A stretch of 64,000 bases of DNA from Dastarcus helophoroides (lineage: Eukaryota > Arthropoda > Insecta > Coleoptera > Bothrideridae). Location of the stretch: contig CM053326.1 in the NCBI GenBank assembly GCA_028583605.1, forward strand, positions 11,726,587 to 11,790,586, read 5' to 3'. The notes beneath the pieces are model-generated. The model made no database searches. It was not told the DNA's origin and worked only from the letters and a program-made list of their open reading frames with translations. Each line of letters opens with the position of its first letter. Position 1 is the first letter of the stretch. Shown here one piece after another: positions 11,140-22,665 of the stretch. A program made the translations under genes and the position numbers.

Positions 11140-11885
11140 ATTTAGGGGAAAGGTGGGTAAAGTGACCAGAGCAGGTAAAGTGGCCACTGCCGATTTGGAA
11201 CCCTACTTGAGGTGGTTGTTTCTCGACAAGGCCTCTGACCTTTTTCTAATAACTTATTTTTAACTTTTTAGTGAACAAAGGAGCCATTTGTAGTACCTGC
11301 TTAAAAACGTTGAGCTAAAATGTGTATTTTGCACAGGTTGATCTAAAATAAGTGTAATTTAGATTGTTGTTTACGTATAGTAACTTTTATCATTTACCAA
11401 TAATTTTAAGTTGAATAGCTGTACTTTGGGCAATTTTTCCCGTGATCAATTCAAATTTAAAATTACTCGTGTGACATAGAGTGGATATTATTCAGATTTT
11501 CGGCTGTTCGGATAAAGTGGCCACCCATATGTTATACAAAGGAATAAAAATAAGAGTGTGGATTACCCCCCGGAAGTAAAACTGAGACTGTTTGGAACTT
11601 CTAGCAACGATTTAGAACATGTAGCTTTTGAATTAGTAGAAAAAGATGGATTATAGTTTAACTTCAACAAAGAAAAACAGGTTTCTACAAAAAACTGTTT
11701 AAAAGATTTTAAAATTTAGGCATCCTAATGTGATTTTACAAAAGTTGGAGGCCATATTTGCTGTAAGGAAAACAGCGTTCAATAAAATTAATGGGATGAA
11801 GTTTTTTTTTACAATTAAAGCAGATTCCGCTAACCCTGACCACTTTACCCACCCCGTCGGGTAAAGTGGCCAATTTGTAGTGCAC
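11140..11885 (+). pseudogene. pogo/Tigger-like transposase fragment with end repeats
   Basis: The plus strand around 11560-11830 reads LRLFGTSSNDLEHVAFELVEKDGL, stop, FNFNKEKQVSTKNCLKDF, then after a one-base shift RHPNVILQKLEAIFAVRK and TAFNKINGMKFF (quoted in pieces). FNKEK followed by RHP-x-x-x-L-x-x-x-E-A and AFNK is the CENP-B-type helix-turn-helix of pogo/Tigger transposases. The piece is bracketed by GGTGGGTAAAGTGRYCAG-like sequences, direct near 11152 and inverted near 11835-11855, with further GGTAAAGTGGCCA copies at about 11179 and 11869. The catalytic domain is absent, so this is an internally deleted, decayed copy. Confidence 0.7.
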
Positions 11886-12494
11886 AATCAATAAAATTAT
11901 ATCTGCTACAGTTGCTAATACATTGACCCCAAATATATTTTTCTTTAATCAGCATTTATTTCATTGCGTTTTGCCATAATATATTTGGCAACTTTTACTT
12001 TTATTTAGTTTTTTCTTTATATGCACATTTTTTGTAACTTTTGAAACAAAGAGAGGGTATCCCATAGATTACAAAGTTGACGTGATAGGCAGAACCTGAG
12101 ATTATTTTTGTATTAAAAAGGCACTAGTCTTAGATTTAGGAATTGCTGTTACCCTGCTGCTAAGAAAAACCTTACTAATTTTGTATTTGCAACTTTTATG
12201 TAAATATTTTATTAAATAAACTCTCTAGGGACGCGGCACATTATGCGAAAAAATCCAACAACAAAAATATTTTTTAACATCTACAAGGCTACTTAAAATA
12301 ATTTTAGAATAATTCAAAAGCAAATATATATTTTTATAAAAAGAACAATGCAATAAAAAATAATTTAAGAAACCATTAGCAAGTATATGAGAAACCACAG
12401 AATGTTTATTTAGATAAAATAACATGAAATGTTATCCCGAATTCAGTGTCATATTATTTTTCAAGGTAATTTTTAAGAAAATTATGTACATATT
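11886..12494. other. A/T-rich spacer, no feature seen
   Basis: Intronic A/T-rich sequence. The short open frames have no recognisable motif. Confidence 0.5.
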
Positions 12495-12885
12495 CAGTAG
12501 AACTCCGTTAATTCTACTCTCCGGAGAATTCGACCTTCATTTTGGTACAATATAAAATTAATATTTTTGAATTTGTAGCTGGTGGATCTTTTTATAAATA
12601 AACTTTGTAAACGAAAGATGTTTTTGAAGTGTTTAAAGCATATTTGTACTCCTCCTGTTTTGATACAATTAAAAATATGAAGCGATAGAGACTCAATAGC
12701 CTGTCATTCAAATGTGCATTAAAAAAAACAATGTTGACTTCTTTTAATGTTTATATCAAAAATATCAATATATAATATTAATTAAAATTTGTCTTAATGG
12801 CTTATACTTCTGATGGTTCGATCTTTTTTGGGATGCAAGCCACCCCTTAGTCCCGTCATGGTCGGATTAACTGAGTTCCACTGTA
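12495..12885. mobile_element. pogo/Tigger-type MITE
   Basis: The left end CAGTAGAACTCCGTTAATTC (12495) pairs with the inverted right end, which reads CAGTGGAACTCAGTTAATCC on the minus strand and ends at 12883. The right flank is TA. The left flanking dinucleotide is TT, so one copy of the TA target may have mutated. The element is 389 bp with no coding content. Its termini resemble the MITE at 2913-3527. Confidence 0.65.
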
Positions 12886-13235
12886 ATTTGAACCCTGGAT
12901 TCAACTCATTAAAATAAGCAACTTTGTTGTGTCACTTTTTTGATTCTTATAAATAAGCGAAAAATAAAATAAAATAAAATTCTAATTGCAGTTATTCAGT
13001 CTAATGACTTTCAGAGTATACATTAGGTGTTTTATTGTTGGTTTTTATACGTTGACGTCAGTTAGTTGTTAAATGATAGTGTTAATATGTTTTTAAATTT
13101 AAATTATTTGATATTATCTACTACTACTAATAAAAAACAGCCCAAATTTATAAGAATAATCAACTAATAGATATTAAATATTCGATGGTCACGACAAGAA
13201 ATTTGTTAGTTAATTAACGTTTTTCCAGATAAATG

Positions 13236-13460
13236 CAGGGGCGTACCGTGCTATGATGCAAAGAGGCAACCGCATCAGGCGGCACCTTAAAACCCTAAAG
13301 AGGCGGCGTAAGCAGCTAAATCACCATTTAATTTGAGACATTCAATAATTAAAAATGTTGACACATCGCTTTTCCATTATCTATATCAAGGGTGGGCAAA
13401 TGCGGCTCTGGGCGCTGCATGCAACTCGTTGAGTTGAGTGCTGCTCCGGTTAAAACTTTA
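13236..13460. repeat. hAT-like terminal fragments
   Basis: CAGGGGCGTACC near 13238 and CAAGGGTGGGCAAATGCGG near 13389 are both typical starts of hAT-type elements. Neither has a partner end nearby, so these are probably truncated remnants. Confidence 0.35.
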
Positions 13461-13479
13461 ATGTTCTTTTATTAATTTA

Positions 13480-13998
13480 AAACTTTTTTTATAACTCTTG
13501 ATTATCTGATACTATGAAAAAAAAATTAAAGAAAGTTGGAAAGTTTTTTCATAAATGTCTCTCTTAAGTTTTTCTCAAAATTCTGGGTTCTGCGTTTACA
13601 TTTTAAAATTCTTATCATTTTCGAGACAAACCTAGAAATTTCAAAAAAGAATCCAAACCTGAAAATATGTCTTAAAAATGTTGAGATCAAAGATGGACAA
13701 AGTTGAAAAAAATATTAGAAATTTAGAGCAAAAGTCGAGATTCTGAAAATAAGTTACAACTTTCAAAAAAAGTCGAAACTTTGAGAAACCATCGAATATT
13801 TGAAAAACGGTTGGAATTTTTGATAAACGTCAAATTGTGAAAAATAACAAAATTTTCAAAGTCGACATATTGACAAAATAAAAAAATTGCAAAAACTTAC
13901 CGAAGAAAAAAATTTCACTAATTTTTAAGGAAATATAACATTTTGAAGAAAAGTAGAAATTTTCAGCTAAAGCATTTAAAAATTCTAGTCTAATTTTC
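13480..13998. repeat. Degenerate TTGAAAAAGTCGAAATTT filler
   Basis: An A-rich stretch built from loosely repeated words such as AAAGTCGAAA, AAATTTTGAA and TTTGAAAAA, spaced by about 15-25 bases. The same texture fills about 26640-27620, 47600-48800, 49790-50540, 57880-60300 and 62540-63700. No coding content. Confidence 0.5.
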
Positions 13999-14000
13999 GC

Positions 14001-14535
14001 CGACGATCTCTTAAAATCCGACCGAAGGAGCATTTGGCTCATTTCTGTACCTCATTTAAGGTACAGAAGAAGTAAGAAGTTAAGTGTGGCTCGACATGCT
14101 TTTGAATTGGATCATAGCATAGATAATAATATTAAACTGTTAGGAGTAGTAAATAAGAATTCTATGTTAAATGCTTGTGACAGCTTAGCCATCCATAAGG
14201 CTGGAGACAACCTTATGAATGGTTGTGCTGGGCCTTTAGGCCACTCATCTCTGTTAAAAATAGTTAAGGTTGATAGATAAGGAATTGTGACACTACGACG
14301 TGTATGATTAGATGCGCATCGCGTTGGGATTCGGTCGATCATGCACGAAGTGAATATTCTTAGTGTATAAGAGTTCTTAGTATATAAGGGTTAAGATTAG
14401 GTGTTAGTATCTCTCTGAAGATGATAGTTTGGCTATCGAAACGCATTAAAGCAATCTCTGTTGTGTTTTTTAATCTCTCTTGGTTTCAGGGGACAAGATT
14501 TGTATTTCAATTTTTGAAGATAGCCACTGGTGAGT
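14001..14535 (+). mobile_element. 5'-truncated Penelope-like element with GIY-YIG relic
   Basis: A plus-strand copy related to the one at 49105-49752. It begins in the GIY-YIG endonuclease region (KIRPKEHLAHF-like, then ARHAFELDHSIDNNIKLLGV). It continues through the conserved C-terminus NACDSLAIHKAGDNLMNGC, GPLGHSSLLKIVKVDR and a stop near 14280. A 3' tail follows with the hammerhead-like motif (14411-14451), GTTGTGTTTTTTAATC, and TTTCAGGGGACAAG near 14490. The reverse transcriptase is missing. The next sphingomyelinase exon lies immediately to the right. Confidence 0.8.
14411..14451 (+). ncRNA. Hammerhead-ribozyme-like motif, Penelope tail copy 1
   Basis: CTCT, the core CTGAAGA, hairpin GATAGT-TTG-GCTATC, GAAA, then ACGCATTAAAG. 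The CUGANGA and GAAA core boxes are intact, but the stem III and cleavage segment has decayed (GCATT instead of GCGTT) and stem I now pairs imperfectly. Probably inactive in this copy. Confidence 0.45.
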
Positions 14536-14611
14536 TAATAATACAATTTAGTCAAAGTTTATCATATAATTCCGGTTTAATTTTTGTGAAATATATCCCA
14601 GAGGTACATAC

Positions 14612-14781
14612 CAATGGACGCCTTCCAAAAGATACAATGACATGTTCTCCATACACGTTAAAAATTCCACGACATATGTGTTCCGGTACGATTCGAAGCG
14701 CAGTACATAAACCCACAAATTTTACTTCTATATCCTTTTGTGGAGTACCTTTGTCTATTTCTTTTAAAAGGAGTTGGACAC
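14612..14781 (-). CDS. Acid sphingomyelinase-like, saposin-B domain exon
   Basis: Minus-strand exon, 170 bp, with acceptor ATATTTTCAG and donor GTATGT. It reads VQLLLKEIDKGTPQKDIEVK, FVGLCTALRIVPEHICRG and IFNVYGEHVIVSFGRRPL. The Cys pattern L-C-T-A-L and I-C-R-G, with amphipathic helices, is the middle of a saposin-B domain as in acid sphingomyelinases. Its first codon is split 1+2 with the exon at 14839-14881 across a 57-bp intron. It ends in phase 0, while the next exon (5632-5759) needs one base. Protein spacing across that junction is normal for the family, so a one-base indel is more likely than a missing exon. Confidence 0.82.
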
Positions 14782-14838
14782 CTGAAAATATATAAGTGTG
14801 AAAAAAAAATGTATTTAAGGATTTAAATTAATATGTAC

Positions 14839-14881
14839 CAATTTTACATGCTGCCACAGGAAACTCTTGAACGAACTGGAT
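14839..14881 (-). CDS. Acid sphingomyelinase-like, start of saposin domain
   Basis: Minus-strand segment reading IQFVQEFPVAACKIG, with a good GTACAT donor at 14838. A-C-K-I-G-V joins the next exon in frame as the first helix of the saposin domain. The 5' boundary is uncertain. In-frame stops lie just upstream, so the acceptor is either ACTGATAG (giving 14881) or TCCAG (giving 14875), both without a good pyrimidine tract. A much better acceptor (T-rich, ending TTTTTTAG near 14950) starts an open stretch in a different frame, which again would need one indel. Confidence 0.55.
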
Positions 14882-15163
14882 CTATCAGTGCCTTTGCCGC
14901 CCTCGAATGACTTCTTTCAACGGGAGGTGTTATTTCCCTTAGAAGTCTAAAAAATATATATACATTAAAAATTCTCTATAGGGACCGGTAAAAAGTGCAT
15001 GAAAATTAGCACATTTTGAGGAATACGACCGAAATAAACTGAAAATGAAGCTCACTTTTGAACTTCTTATAAAACTATGAGAAGTCTAAAAGTGACCTTT
15101 GCCATTAAGAGCGGTAAACACTACTGCAGTTTGGTCGTAAAAATAGGTTTCACTGTTATAAAG

Positions 15164-15809
15164 CGTGTCCGTTAAACAATGGGCCAAACTTTACCAGTAG
15201 ATTCTGCGACGAAAATTAATAGGGAAAAGTTCTATTCAATGTTGCTCATAAACACTTAGTTTTCAAAAAAGCTTTGAAAGAATAAAAACGATTTTTAGGC
15301 ATATCTTTGGGATAGCATATCTTTAGAATACGTTAAGGGATTTTCTTATAATTGAACATGAAGAGTTTTAATGGGGGCCTACATCATTTGTTGTGATTTC
15401 ACTTCAATACAAAAAATAATCACTAGCTTGCAAATCTATATTTAAGACCCTTTTCTAAAAAATAATTTTTACGTCACTAGCGCAAAGCCAAAATAAATAA
15501 TTTTTTTTTCAAATATTCAATTATTTTTTAGTATAAAGTTATACTTACTAAATATCACTAACATAAGAGGCACCGTTTTTTTAAAATATTATTTATTTCT
15601 GCTTTGCGCAGTGGCGCTATATTGCAAACCACTGGTTTTTGTATTAACCTGAAATCGCAGCAAATAATGTAGGTCCCCATTAAAACTCTTTATGTCAAAT
15701 TAGAAAAAAATTCTTAACGTACCTAAGAGATATGCCTGAAAATTGTTTTTAGTTTTTCAATTTCAACAACCCGTATCTCGACAACTAAGCGTTTATAAGC
15801 AGCATTGTA
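15164..15809. mobile_element. Palindromic MITE, left arm, centre and most of right arm
   Basis: The left arm runs from about GCGTGTCCGTTAAACAATGG (15163) through GACGAAAATTAATAGGG, GCTCATAAACACTTAG and GGCATATCTTTGGG to CTACATCATTTG. The right arm runs inverted from about 15660 (AATGTAGGTCCCC) to CTAAGCGTTTATAAGCAGC at 15785-15803. The outer part of the right arm is missing here and is found instead at 25421-25500 beyond the large element, proving that the large element inserted into this MITE. The MITE is about 725 bp once re-joined. Confidence 0.75.
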
Positions 15810-17179
15810 CAGTGTGTCCCACTAGTACGCGGACGTCCGATGTCTCCTTTAAGGAAAAAACCATCCTCCATATTTTTGCAACGTTGCCAAACTGCATTAG
15901 CTCTACAATTTAAAAATAGTTTTGATTATACACTGTGTTCTGTTTTCTGTTGGCAGATATTAAATTCGTTTTTTTTTAATTTGCAACCTATATATTTATT
16001 ACTTTTTTCAAATTTTACTCATCATTTTTCAGCTTTTTTAGCTTTCTCTATACTTAAACCTGGTATTTTCCAAGATATTTTGATTTTTTTTGTAGAAAGT
16101 AACATTTTTTCATCTTTCCGTAAAGAGGCCATAGGACGATAAGCATAGTGAATCGGCCCCAGAAAGATATCTGGACCATTTTTTGAGCATGTGTTGCTAC
16201 TAATAAGATTCTTTGATCCTGCAAGTTTCAGATCTCTATTTATTTTAGTTTTTGAAAAAATCGAAAAAATTCTAAAAAATCCAAAAATAGACATTTTTTC
16301 CTTAAAAGCCGATTTAAATAAAATTTGGAAACATTATAAAAATACATATGGGCTATATTCCATAAAATTAACAGTCTATAATCATTATGTTATTTAGGAA
16401 AAACGGGCAATTTTTTTAAAAATTATTTTTTTTCTTTATGATAACGTTCAAGAACAATTTTGAAACTAATTTCTGTTTATGTCTTTTTTGATGTAGAATA
16501 ACCTTGCAAATTCTGAAACTGATCAAAAAGGTTCGCCATATTGAAAAAGAAATAAAAACCGATTGTTTAATTAAAAAATTGATTTAAATTTCAATTTCAG
16601 AAATATTGGGCTCATCTCAGAGAATATATTCCTACTAATAAAGTAATTTAACTTTGCAAGTTTCAAAGTTTTATTTATTTATTTTTTTTGAAAAAATTAG
16701 AAAAAAACAAAAAATAGGAAAATATTTTATTCTCAAATCGCGTAAAACCGGTTTCAATGAAATTTGAACATATTAGAGAGGTTTATAAATGCTCTACTCA
16801 AAAAAAACTATTAGCTCCTTTATAACCTTAATAATAATTATTAGAGACGATCTAGAGCACTTTTAGAGTTAACTTTCTTAATGTGTTTTTTGATATAGAA
16901 TAATCTCTCGAATCCTTAAATTAATTAAACATTGATTTATTTCAATGTATTTTATATCACCGAAAGAACAAAAACAAAAAATTCAAAAAAATTATGAGGT
17001 TTTTTTTACTAAAATATTATAATAAGTATATTAAAAAAATAAATTATAAACTAGATATATTAAGATCTTGATAATTTTACTTTAAATATTTTTTGCATTT
17101 TGAAATACCAATATAATATAATCTACAATAATTAATCGAAATGCTTATAAAATGATTTAATCAGAAATCAGTAAACAAT

Positions 17180-17560
17180 TCGAGCGATTCCTTCCAAAAT
17201 CAATGGGCTTCTATTCTTAGAAAACCATAAAAACATGAATATTAAAAATCAGTCAAAAATTGCCACCTGTAGCATGATCAGAAACGTACACATAGATCGA
17301 CGGATGCAAAGACGTGATTCAATAGGGAATTTTTGACTTAATAGCCGTTTCAAAATGTAGCAAATGATAATTTGTTTAGAAAAAACTCTCTTCTATCCAA
17401 AATACTATATTACAACTGACTTGGTAGACATCAGTTATCTAAGATATTAACTATAATTTTATGGCCAAAAATCAAGTTTTTGGTATTTATCGATAGTAGA
17501 GCAACCGACGCGACGGTCATGGTGTATAGAACAGAATTTTCTAAACTGCAATTTTATAGT
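17180..17560. repeat. Dispersed repeat family R, copy 1
   Basis: Shares an ordered series of words with 35050-35370 in the same orientation: TTCCAAAATCAAT, a GCAGCATGA-type word, GAAAAAACTCTCTTCTA / GAAAGCTCTCTTCTA, and AATAGAGCAAC followed by GTCATGGTGT / GTCGTGGTGT. Non-coding, so probably an unclassified non-autonomous transposon. Confidence 0.55.
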
Positions 17561-17669
17561 TTAAGATTTTAAAATTGATTATGATTGATCTGATGTATTT
17601 ATGTTTTAAAGTTAACGCGAAAAAGGATATGTTAAGTAAAATTATTAATATTCAAGAGTACTTAAAAAA

Positions 17670-17895
17670 TTGAAACCCAAATCTTGTCCCCTGAAATCAA
17701 GAATGATTAAAAAACACAACAATGGCTCTAACGCGTTTCAATAGCCAAGCTATCATCTTCAAAGGGATACTGTACAGTACTGAGTATCTCTCTGAAGATG
17801 ATACCTTGGCTATCGAGACGCGTTGGAGCACTATTGTGTTTTTTTTAATCTTTCTTCGTTTCGGGGAACAAGATTTATGTATCAATTTTCAAAGA
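17670..17895. mobile_element. Inverted pair of Penelope-type tails
   Basis: A minus-oriented tail (ATCTTGTCCCCTGAAATCAAG at 17681 through CTATCATCTTC at 17760) is followed at once by a plus-oriented tail (TCTCTGAAGATG at 17789 through TTTCGGGGAACAAG near 17873). Together they form a roughly 200-bp palindrome. The same head-to-head arrangement recurs at 44746-44944. Confidence 0.65.
17788..17828 (+). ncRNA. Hammerhead-like motif in inverted tail pair
   Basis: CTCT-CTGAAGA, then hairpin GATACC-TTG-GCTATC with one mismatched pair, then GAGA where GAAA is expected, then CGCGTTGGAG. A decayed copy. The opposite-strand copy at about 17726-17764 is also degraded. Confidence 0.35.
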
Positions 17896-17899
17896 TAAC

Positions 17900-19540
17900 C
17901 AAGAAACAGTTCGTTCTACCAAAATTCAAGTATACTTCTTATTGATTTTTCAATATTGTGGTATTTAATGGTATCAATGGAACATGGAATGTGGTTTTTT
18001 TAGTCGTTAACAATACTTTGACACACGACGTTTTTTTTTAGTCATCAAAAAATATTTTAGAATATTCCTTTTTAAAAATATTTATTTAGTCATTAAAAAT
18101 ACTAATAATACAATTTTGTTTATCTTTGATTTTTTAGAGCTTAGATTTATAGATTTAACAAACTGTTTCGGCTCTAAATATGGATTACTCCTATAGCCTA
18201 GGAAAAATGGATTTTTATTACAAAATAATTAAATACTAAACTTTTTTTTAGAAATGTCTTCACTTCGACTTAACAAATGAGTACAGAAAGTTATCTACTA
18301 AGATTATGTGTGGATTGCCCAGCATATTGACTTAAAAGGGAAAATTTTGGTTTTTTTGTCAACAACTAACACAATTTTAGTTTAGCAAAAAAATGTTTTT
18401 TATAAAAGTTGGAAAGCTTAGAACTTGATTTAAAGAAGTTATTTACCATTTTTTCGTAGATCTAGTCGTTACTGGGAAAATGTCATAATTTCAACAGCGC
18501 CTAAAAGGTATAGCATGTGATGCTTTTTTTAATTAATTTTGCCAAGATGCCTAATGTACTATTCCGTCTTTGGTTAAACCCGTAATTTATTGACATCAAT
18601 ATTTTTATTGGTCTTGATGTTATGTTCTTCATCTAATAATTTATTTTCATATGGTGATCAAAAAAATAATTATGAAAGTTTCTACAAAGGTTTTAAGCAT
18701 TGTGGTTAAGGTTTCAACGGTATCGTATGTCGACCATCAACAAATCTAGTGGTATTCCTTGCATAGTTAGTAGCGCCCTAAGTTACCAAGAATCCCCTAA
18801 ATACATACTTTTTTGCTTTTTTTTGTTGTTCCTAAAATTAGTGAAAATGTTGAGAATACGTACCATTGACCAATTGTCTTTGCAAAAAATAATCTGGTCT
18901 CGTTTTAGACATTTATTCATTTAGATTCCGTCAACGTGTAAACGACGATAACGATGATAAAGGTGAATGATAATTAACTCAGAAACGTAACATTCAGACC
19001 AACAAAAACAGCCCTACCGCCAAAAAAAATCTCAAATTCAACGGAAGAGGTGAACTAGATTAGGCCTTCTGAGGATATCGCTCAAAAAGTACAAGCCAAA
19101 ATCTGTACAGTTTGGCTAGTGCAGATATGAGTGTGACTACCCGAAAGCACGCTATTCGTGAGGCATTTTCTCAATAACGACTGACTCTAAAGAAAATGTT
19201 TAATAACTTTTTTGTAGAAAACTTAAGGTTCTCCGACTTTTATTAAAAACATTTTTTTGTTAGATCAAAATTGTGGAAATTATTGGCAAAGAAACAAAAT
19301 TTTCCATCTTCCCCACAAGATCTTGGCAGGGAACTTTATAAACTTATTTGTTAAGCGTAAGTGAAGATATTTCTAAAATAAAAATGTAGTATTTAATTTT
19401 TTTGCTACAGGGGTGATTTTTCATCTATTTTTCCTAAACTACTACGGAGTAAATAAAACATGTCTACATTTAAAAGCAATACATTAAGATTTTGCATTTG
19501 TTCGAAATTACTGACATAAAACACCCGCAAAATGTGGAAT
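17900..19540. other. Centre of the 4.4-kb element, nothing recognised
   Basis: A/T-rich sequence with scattered short frames. A slightly less A/T-rich patch at about 18980-19190 has no motif I recognise on either strand. Confidence 0.4.
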
Positions 19541-21590
19541 CAAAATGCAAATTGATTCTGAATTCTGATTAAATTAATATTAAACATATTGGTAAATAAT
19601 TGTATGCACATGTTATATTGATATTTTAAAATGCAAAAGGATATTTTAACTAAAATTATTGACATCTTTGCTAATATTAATTAATTCTTAAATACGTTAC
19701 TATTTTAGTAATACTCATAAACTTATTGTGGATGTTTTGTTTCTTTTTTTTTGATGATATAAAAAACAATAAAATTAATCGATTGTTATTTGTACATTAT
19801 CAATCAATTTTAAGATTCGAGATATTATTTTATATCAAAAAACACATTAGGAAAGTTCAACTTTAAATACTGTTCTAGAATGTATCACAAAGGAAAAAAA
19901 ATTGCAAAAGATTGACTGTTTCTAACAATTATTATTAAAATTAAGAGCTATTATTTTTTTGAGCAAAGTATTTATATATCTCTATAATGTTTCCAAATTT
20001 CACTGAAATCGGTTTTATTCGGTTTTTGAAAAAAAAAATTTCCTATTTTTTTTTTTTGTTTTTTCCGATTTTTTCAAAAATGCAAAATAATTAGAATTCT
20101 GCAACTTGCAGGATCAAACTATCCCATTTGCAGGAATATACTCTTCAGAGATTATCCCAATATTACTGAAATTAAAATAAATCAATTTTTAAATGAAAAA
20201 ATTGGTTTTTATTTTTTTTCAATATGGCGTACCTTTTTGATCAGTTTTAGAATTTGCAAGCTGATTCTACATCAAAAGAGACATAAAAAAAGTTTATTTC
20301 AAAATTGTTCTAGAACGTTATCATAAAGAAAAAAAAAATAATTTCGAAAAAAATTGGCCGTTTCTCCTAAATAGCATAAAGATTTTGGGTTAATATATAT
20401 TTTTTTAATATAGCTTTAATACATCTCTATAATATGACAAAATTTTATTCAAATCACTTATGTAGCTTTTAAGGAAAAAATATTTTTCCATTTCAAAATA
20501 GATAGATGTCTGAAACTTGCATAAGCAAAGTATTTTATTAGTAGCAAGATGATCCAGATATCCTTCTGGGGTAATTAGTCAAATTGTTAAACTATTCAAA
20601 AACAATAAACACAATTCAAAATTATTATACAGCGTGTTCAAAATTTATTTTAAATTTTGCTAACTTTAAATGACAAAAATCCATTTTTTTTTAATCAGAA
20701 CATCCCTATATTTTACTGCACCACAGAAAACGTCCAAGGAAGGTACGTTGATTTGCTTTAGCTTTCTCTATAGCTAAACTCAATAGCTAAATAGCTAAAC
20801 TCAATAGTTTTTTGGAAAATGTATTTCTCTATGGCTTAATTGGTATTAAAAACAGTAGTTAGCATTTTTTTAATATCAATCTATGATATTTTCGTTTAAA
20901 TTTTAAGTTTAATAGTAATAAACAGTATTAATTATAGTAAAGAATAATTTAGTCGATATGTTGTATACCACAGAGGCTTGTGATAATTACTAGTTAGTTT
21001 CACCTATTTACAAGAAAATTACCCCAATTACAAAGATTTTCCCACTTCGAAAGTTTTCTAAAATGATAAACCAGACTTTACAGAAGGATAATAAAAAAAC
21101 CTAATGACCACGTGAATGCTTCGTCACAATGGTTAAATTAGCTGCTGCATTCGTTATTCAAAGTTCATATGTAAGTGAAAGAAAAATTAATGATAATCTT
21201 CAAATATCGAAGAACCTAGCTAATAGATCCTTTATTAAGAATAAGTTTCATTCTTATCACATCCCTTATCATCAGATATCAACATAACGCTGGCTTGGAA
21301 TTATAAGGTACTATGTTACAATTTTAGCGCTGTATGAGTTACCAGCACCACAAGATTCTATGAGTATCTTAGAACCTTTTGCACCTGATTCAAATGTCCT
21401 AGGATATACAATAAACGTCCTGAGTGCGCATTAAGAAGGTTTTATGCAAAGAATGAATTTATTGTTCCGGTACAAAGTCCTATGTTCCTCAGCTGTTCTG
21501 CATAGAACTTTGTAGTAAACTAAAATCGCAAAAACAAGGCCACAAAGTTCTATGATACAACATGCAACTATGCGATTTTCTGGTTAAGAG

Positions 21591-21812
21591 GGTAACTTCG
21601 TATTTAGCGTCAGCTCTGCACAGTGTGGTAAATTAGGTAGTAAAAATAAGACAAAAATGAGTGGTACTGAAGAAGATCTATATTATGAACGTGGCTGTGA
21701 AGGTAACATCGTATTTAGCGTCAGCTCTGCACAGTGTGGTAAATTAGGTAGTAAAAATAAGACAAAAATTAGTGATACTGAAGAAGATCTATATTTTGAA
21801 GGTGGCTATGAT
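21591..21812 (+). repeat. 111-bp tandem duplication, in frame
   Basis: Units 21591-21701 and 21702-21812 are nearly identical. Both start GGTAAC-TC-GTATTTAGCG and include GTGGTAAATTAGGTAG. Exactly 111 bases is 37 codons, so the reading frame of the transposon gene is kept and its N-terminal acidic segment (TEEDLYYERG / TEEDLYFEGG) is doubled. Confidence 0.85.
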
Positions 21813-22665
21813 TTGGATAAGGATAGGGAATATGTTAAGTTATTGCAATATAGATACTACTTTTTCTCTAATTATTTAAATATTTATATCCATAAGCCTA
21901 AAAAAGACAGATGCAATGTCTGTGAATTACAGAAGCTTGAGACAGCTTAAGAAAGAAACATGAAGAAGAATATTTGAAGCATGTGAAAGAAAAAGAAGCA
22001 GCAAGACAAGACAGGAACAATGACAGAAAAAATAAAAACAAAGCTGTGTTAATATTTGACCTCCAAAATATCTTATCAAACCCTAAGGCCCAGGTTTCCT
22101 CATTTTATTATAAAAGTAATATGTCACTGTATAACTTGACAGAACGTGTTTCTCTTAATGGGCAAGTATATTGAGCTGTTTGGCCTGAAGTCATGATGAT
22201 CCGCAAGTGTAATGATATTTTTAGTGCCCGTATCAAGATTTTAAATCGAATAATTGACCATCACCCGAACATAAAAGAACTGACTTTGTGAAGCGACAGT
22301 TGTGTTTCACAAAACAGAAATTCTGTTATTTGCTATGCATTGCTCACACTTTAAAGCAAAGTTAAATATAATTGGTAACATTGAAATATTCAACTCAAGG
22401 TCATTCTTGTATACAAGAAATCGATTTAGTACACAGCGTTATTAAACGAATTTTGAGTAAAGTGGAATATTATTCGCCGATTTCTCTTGTAAGAATTTTA
22501 CAAAAAGTAAAAAGATGAAACATTCTGATTTCCTTGATTACCAGTCTTTAGCAGGGTGCTACAATTACAGGGAAGTTCCTTTTACTAAGGTTTCATTTCT
22601 ACAAATTAGGAAGGGAGTTCTAAACATCAGTTACAGAGCATCACACGACGACAAACACTTTAAAA

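Larger units (their letters stand above)
16157..20571. mobile_element. 4.4-kb inverted-repeat element with arms of about 1 kb
   Basis: The left arm (16157 to about 17200) begins CCCCAGAAAGATATCTGGA and the right arm (about 19540-20571) ends with the inverse, CCAGATATCCTTCTGGGG. The match continues with small indels over about 1 kb. Landmarks are CTACTAATAA, TTATGCTATTTAGGA / TTATGTTATTTAGGA, CTTTTTGATCAG, and TGCATTTTAAAATATCAATATAA / TGCATTTTGAAATACCAATATAA (quoted as variants). The centre (17200-19540) holds a dispersed repeat copy, a Penelope-tail palindrome and otherwise non-coding sequence. No transposase is recognisable. It is inserted in the left arm of the 15810-25420 element. Confidence 0.7.

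Noticed and set aside
14421..14795. 124-codon plus-strand open frame
   Set aside because: It joins the Penelope tail to the antisense of the saposin-domain exon. The minus strand shows the real coding signal with splice sites.
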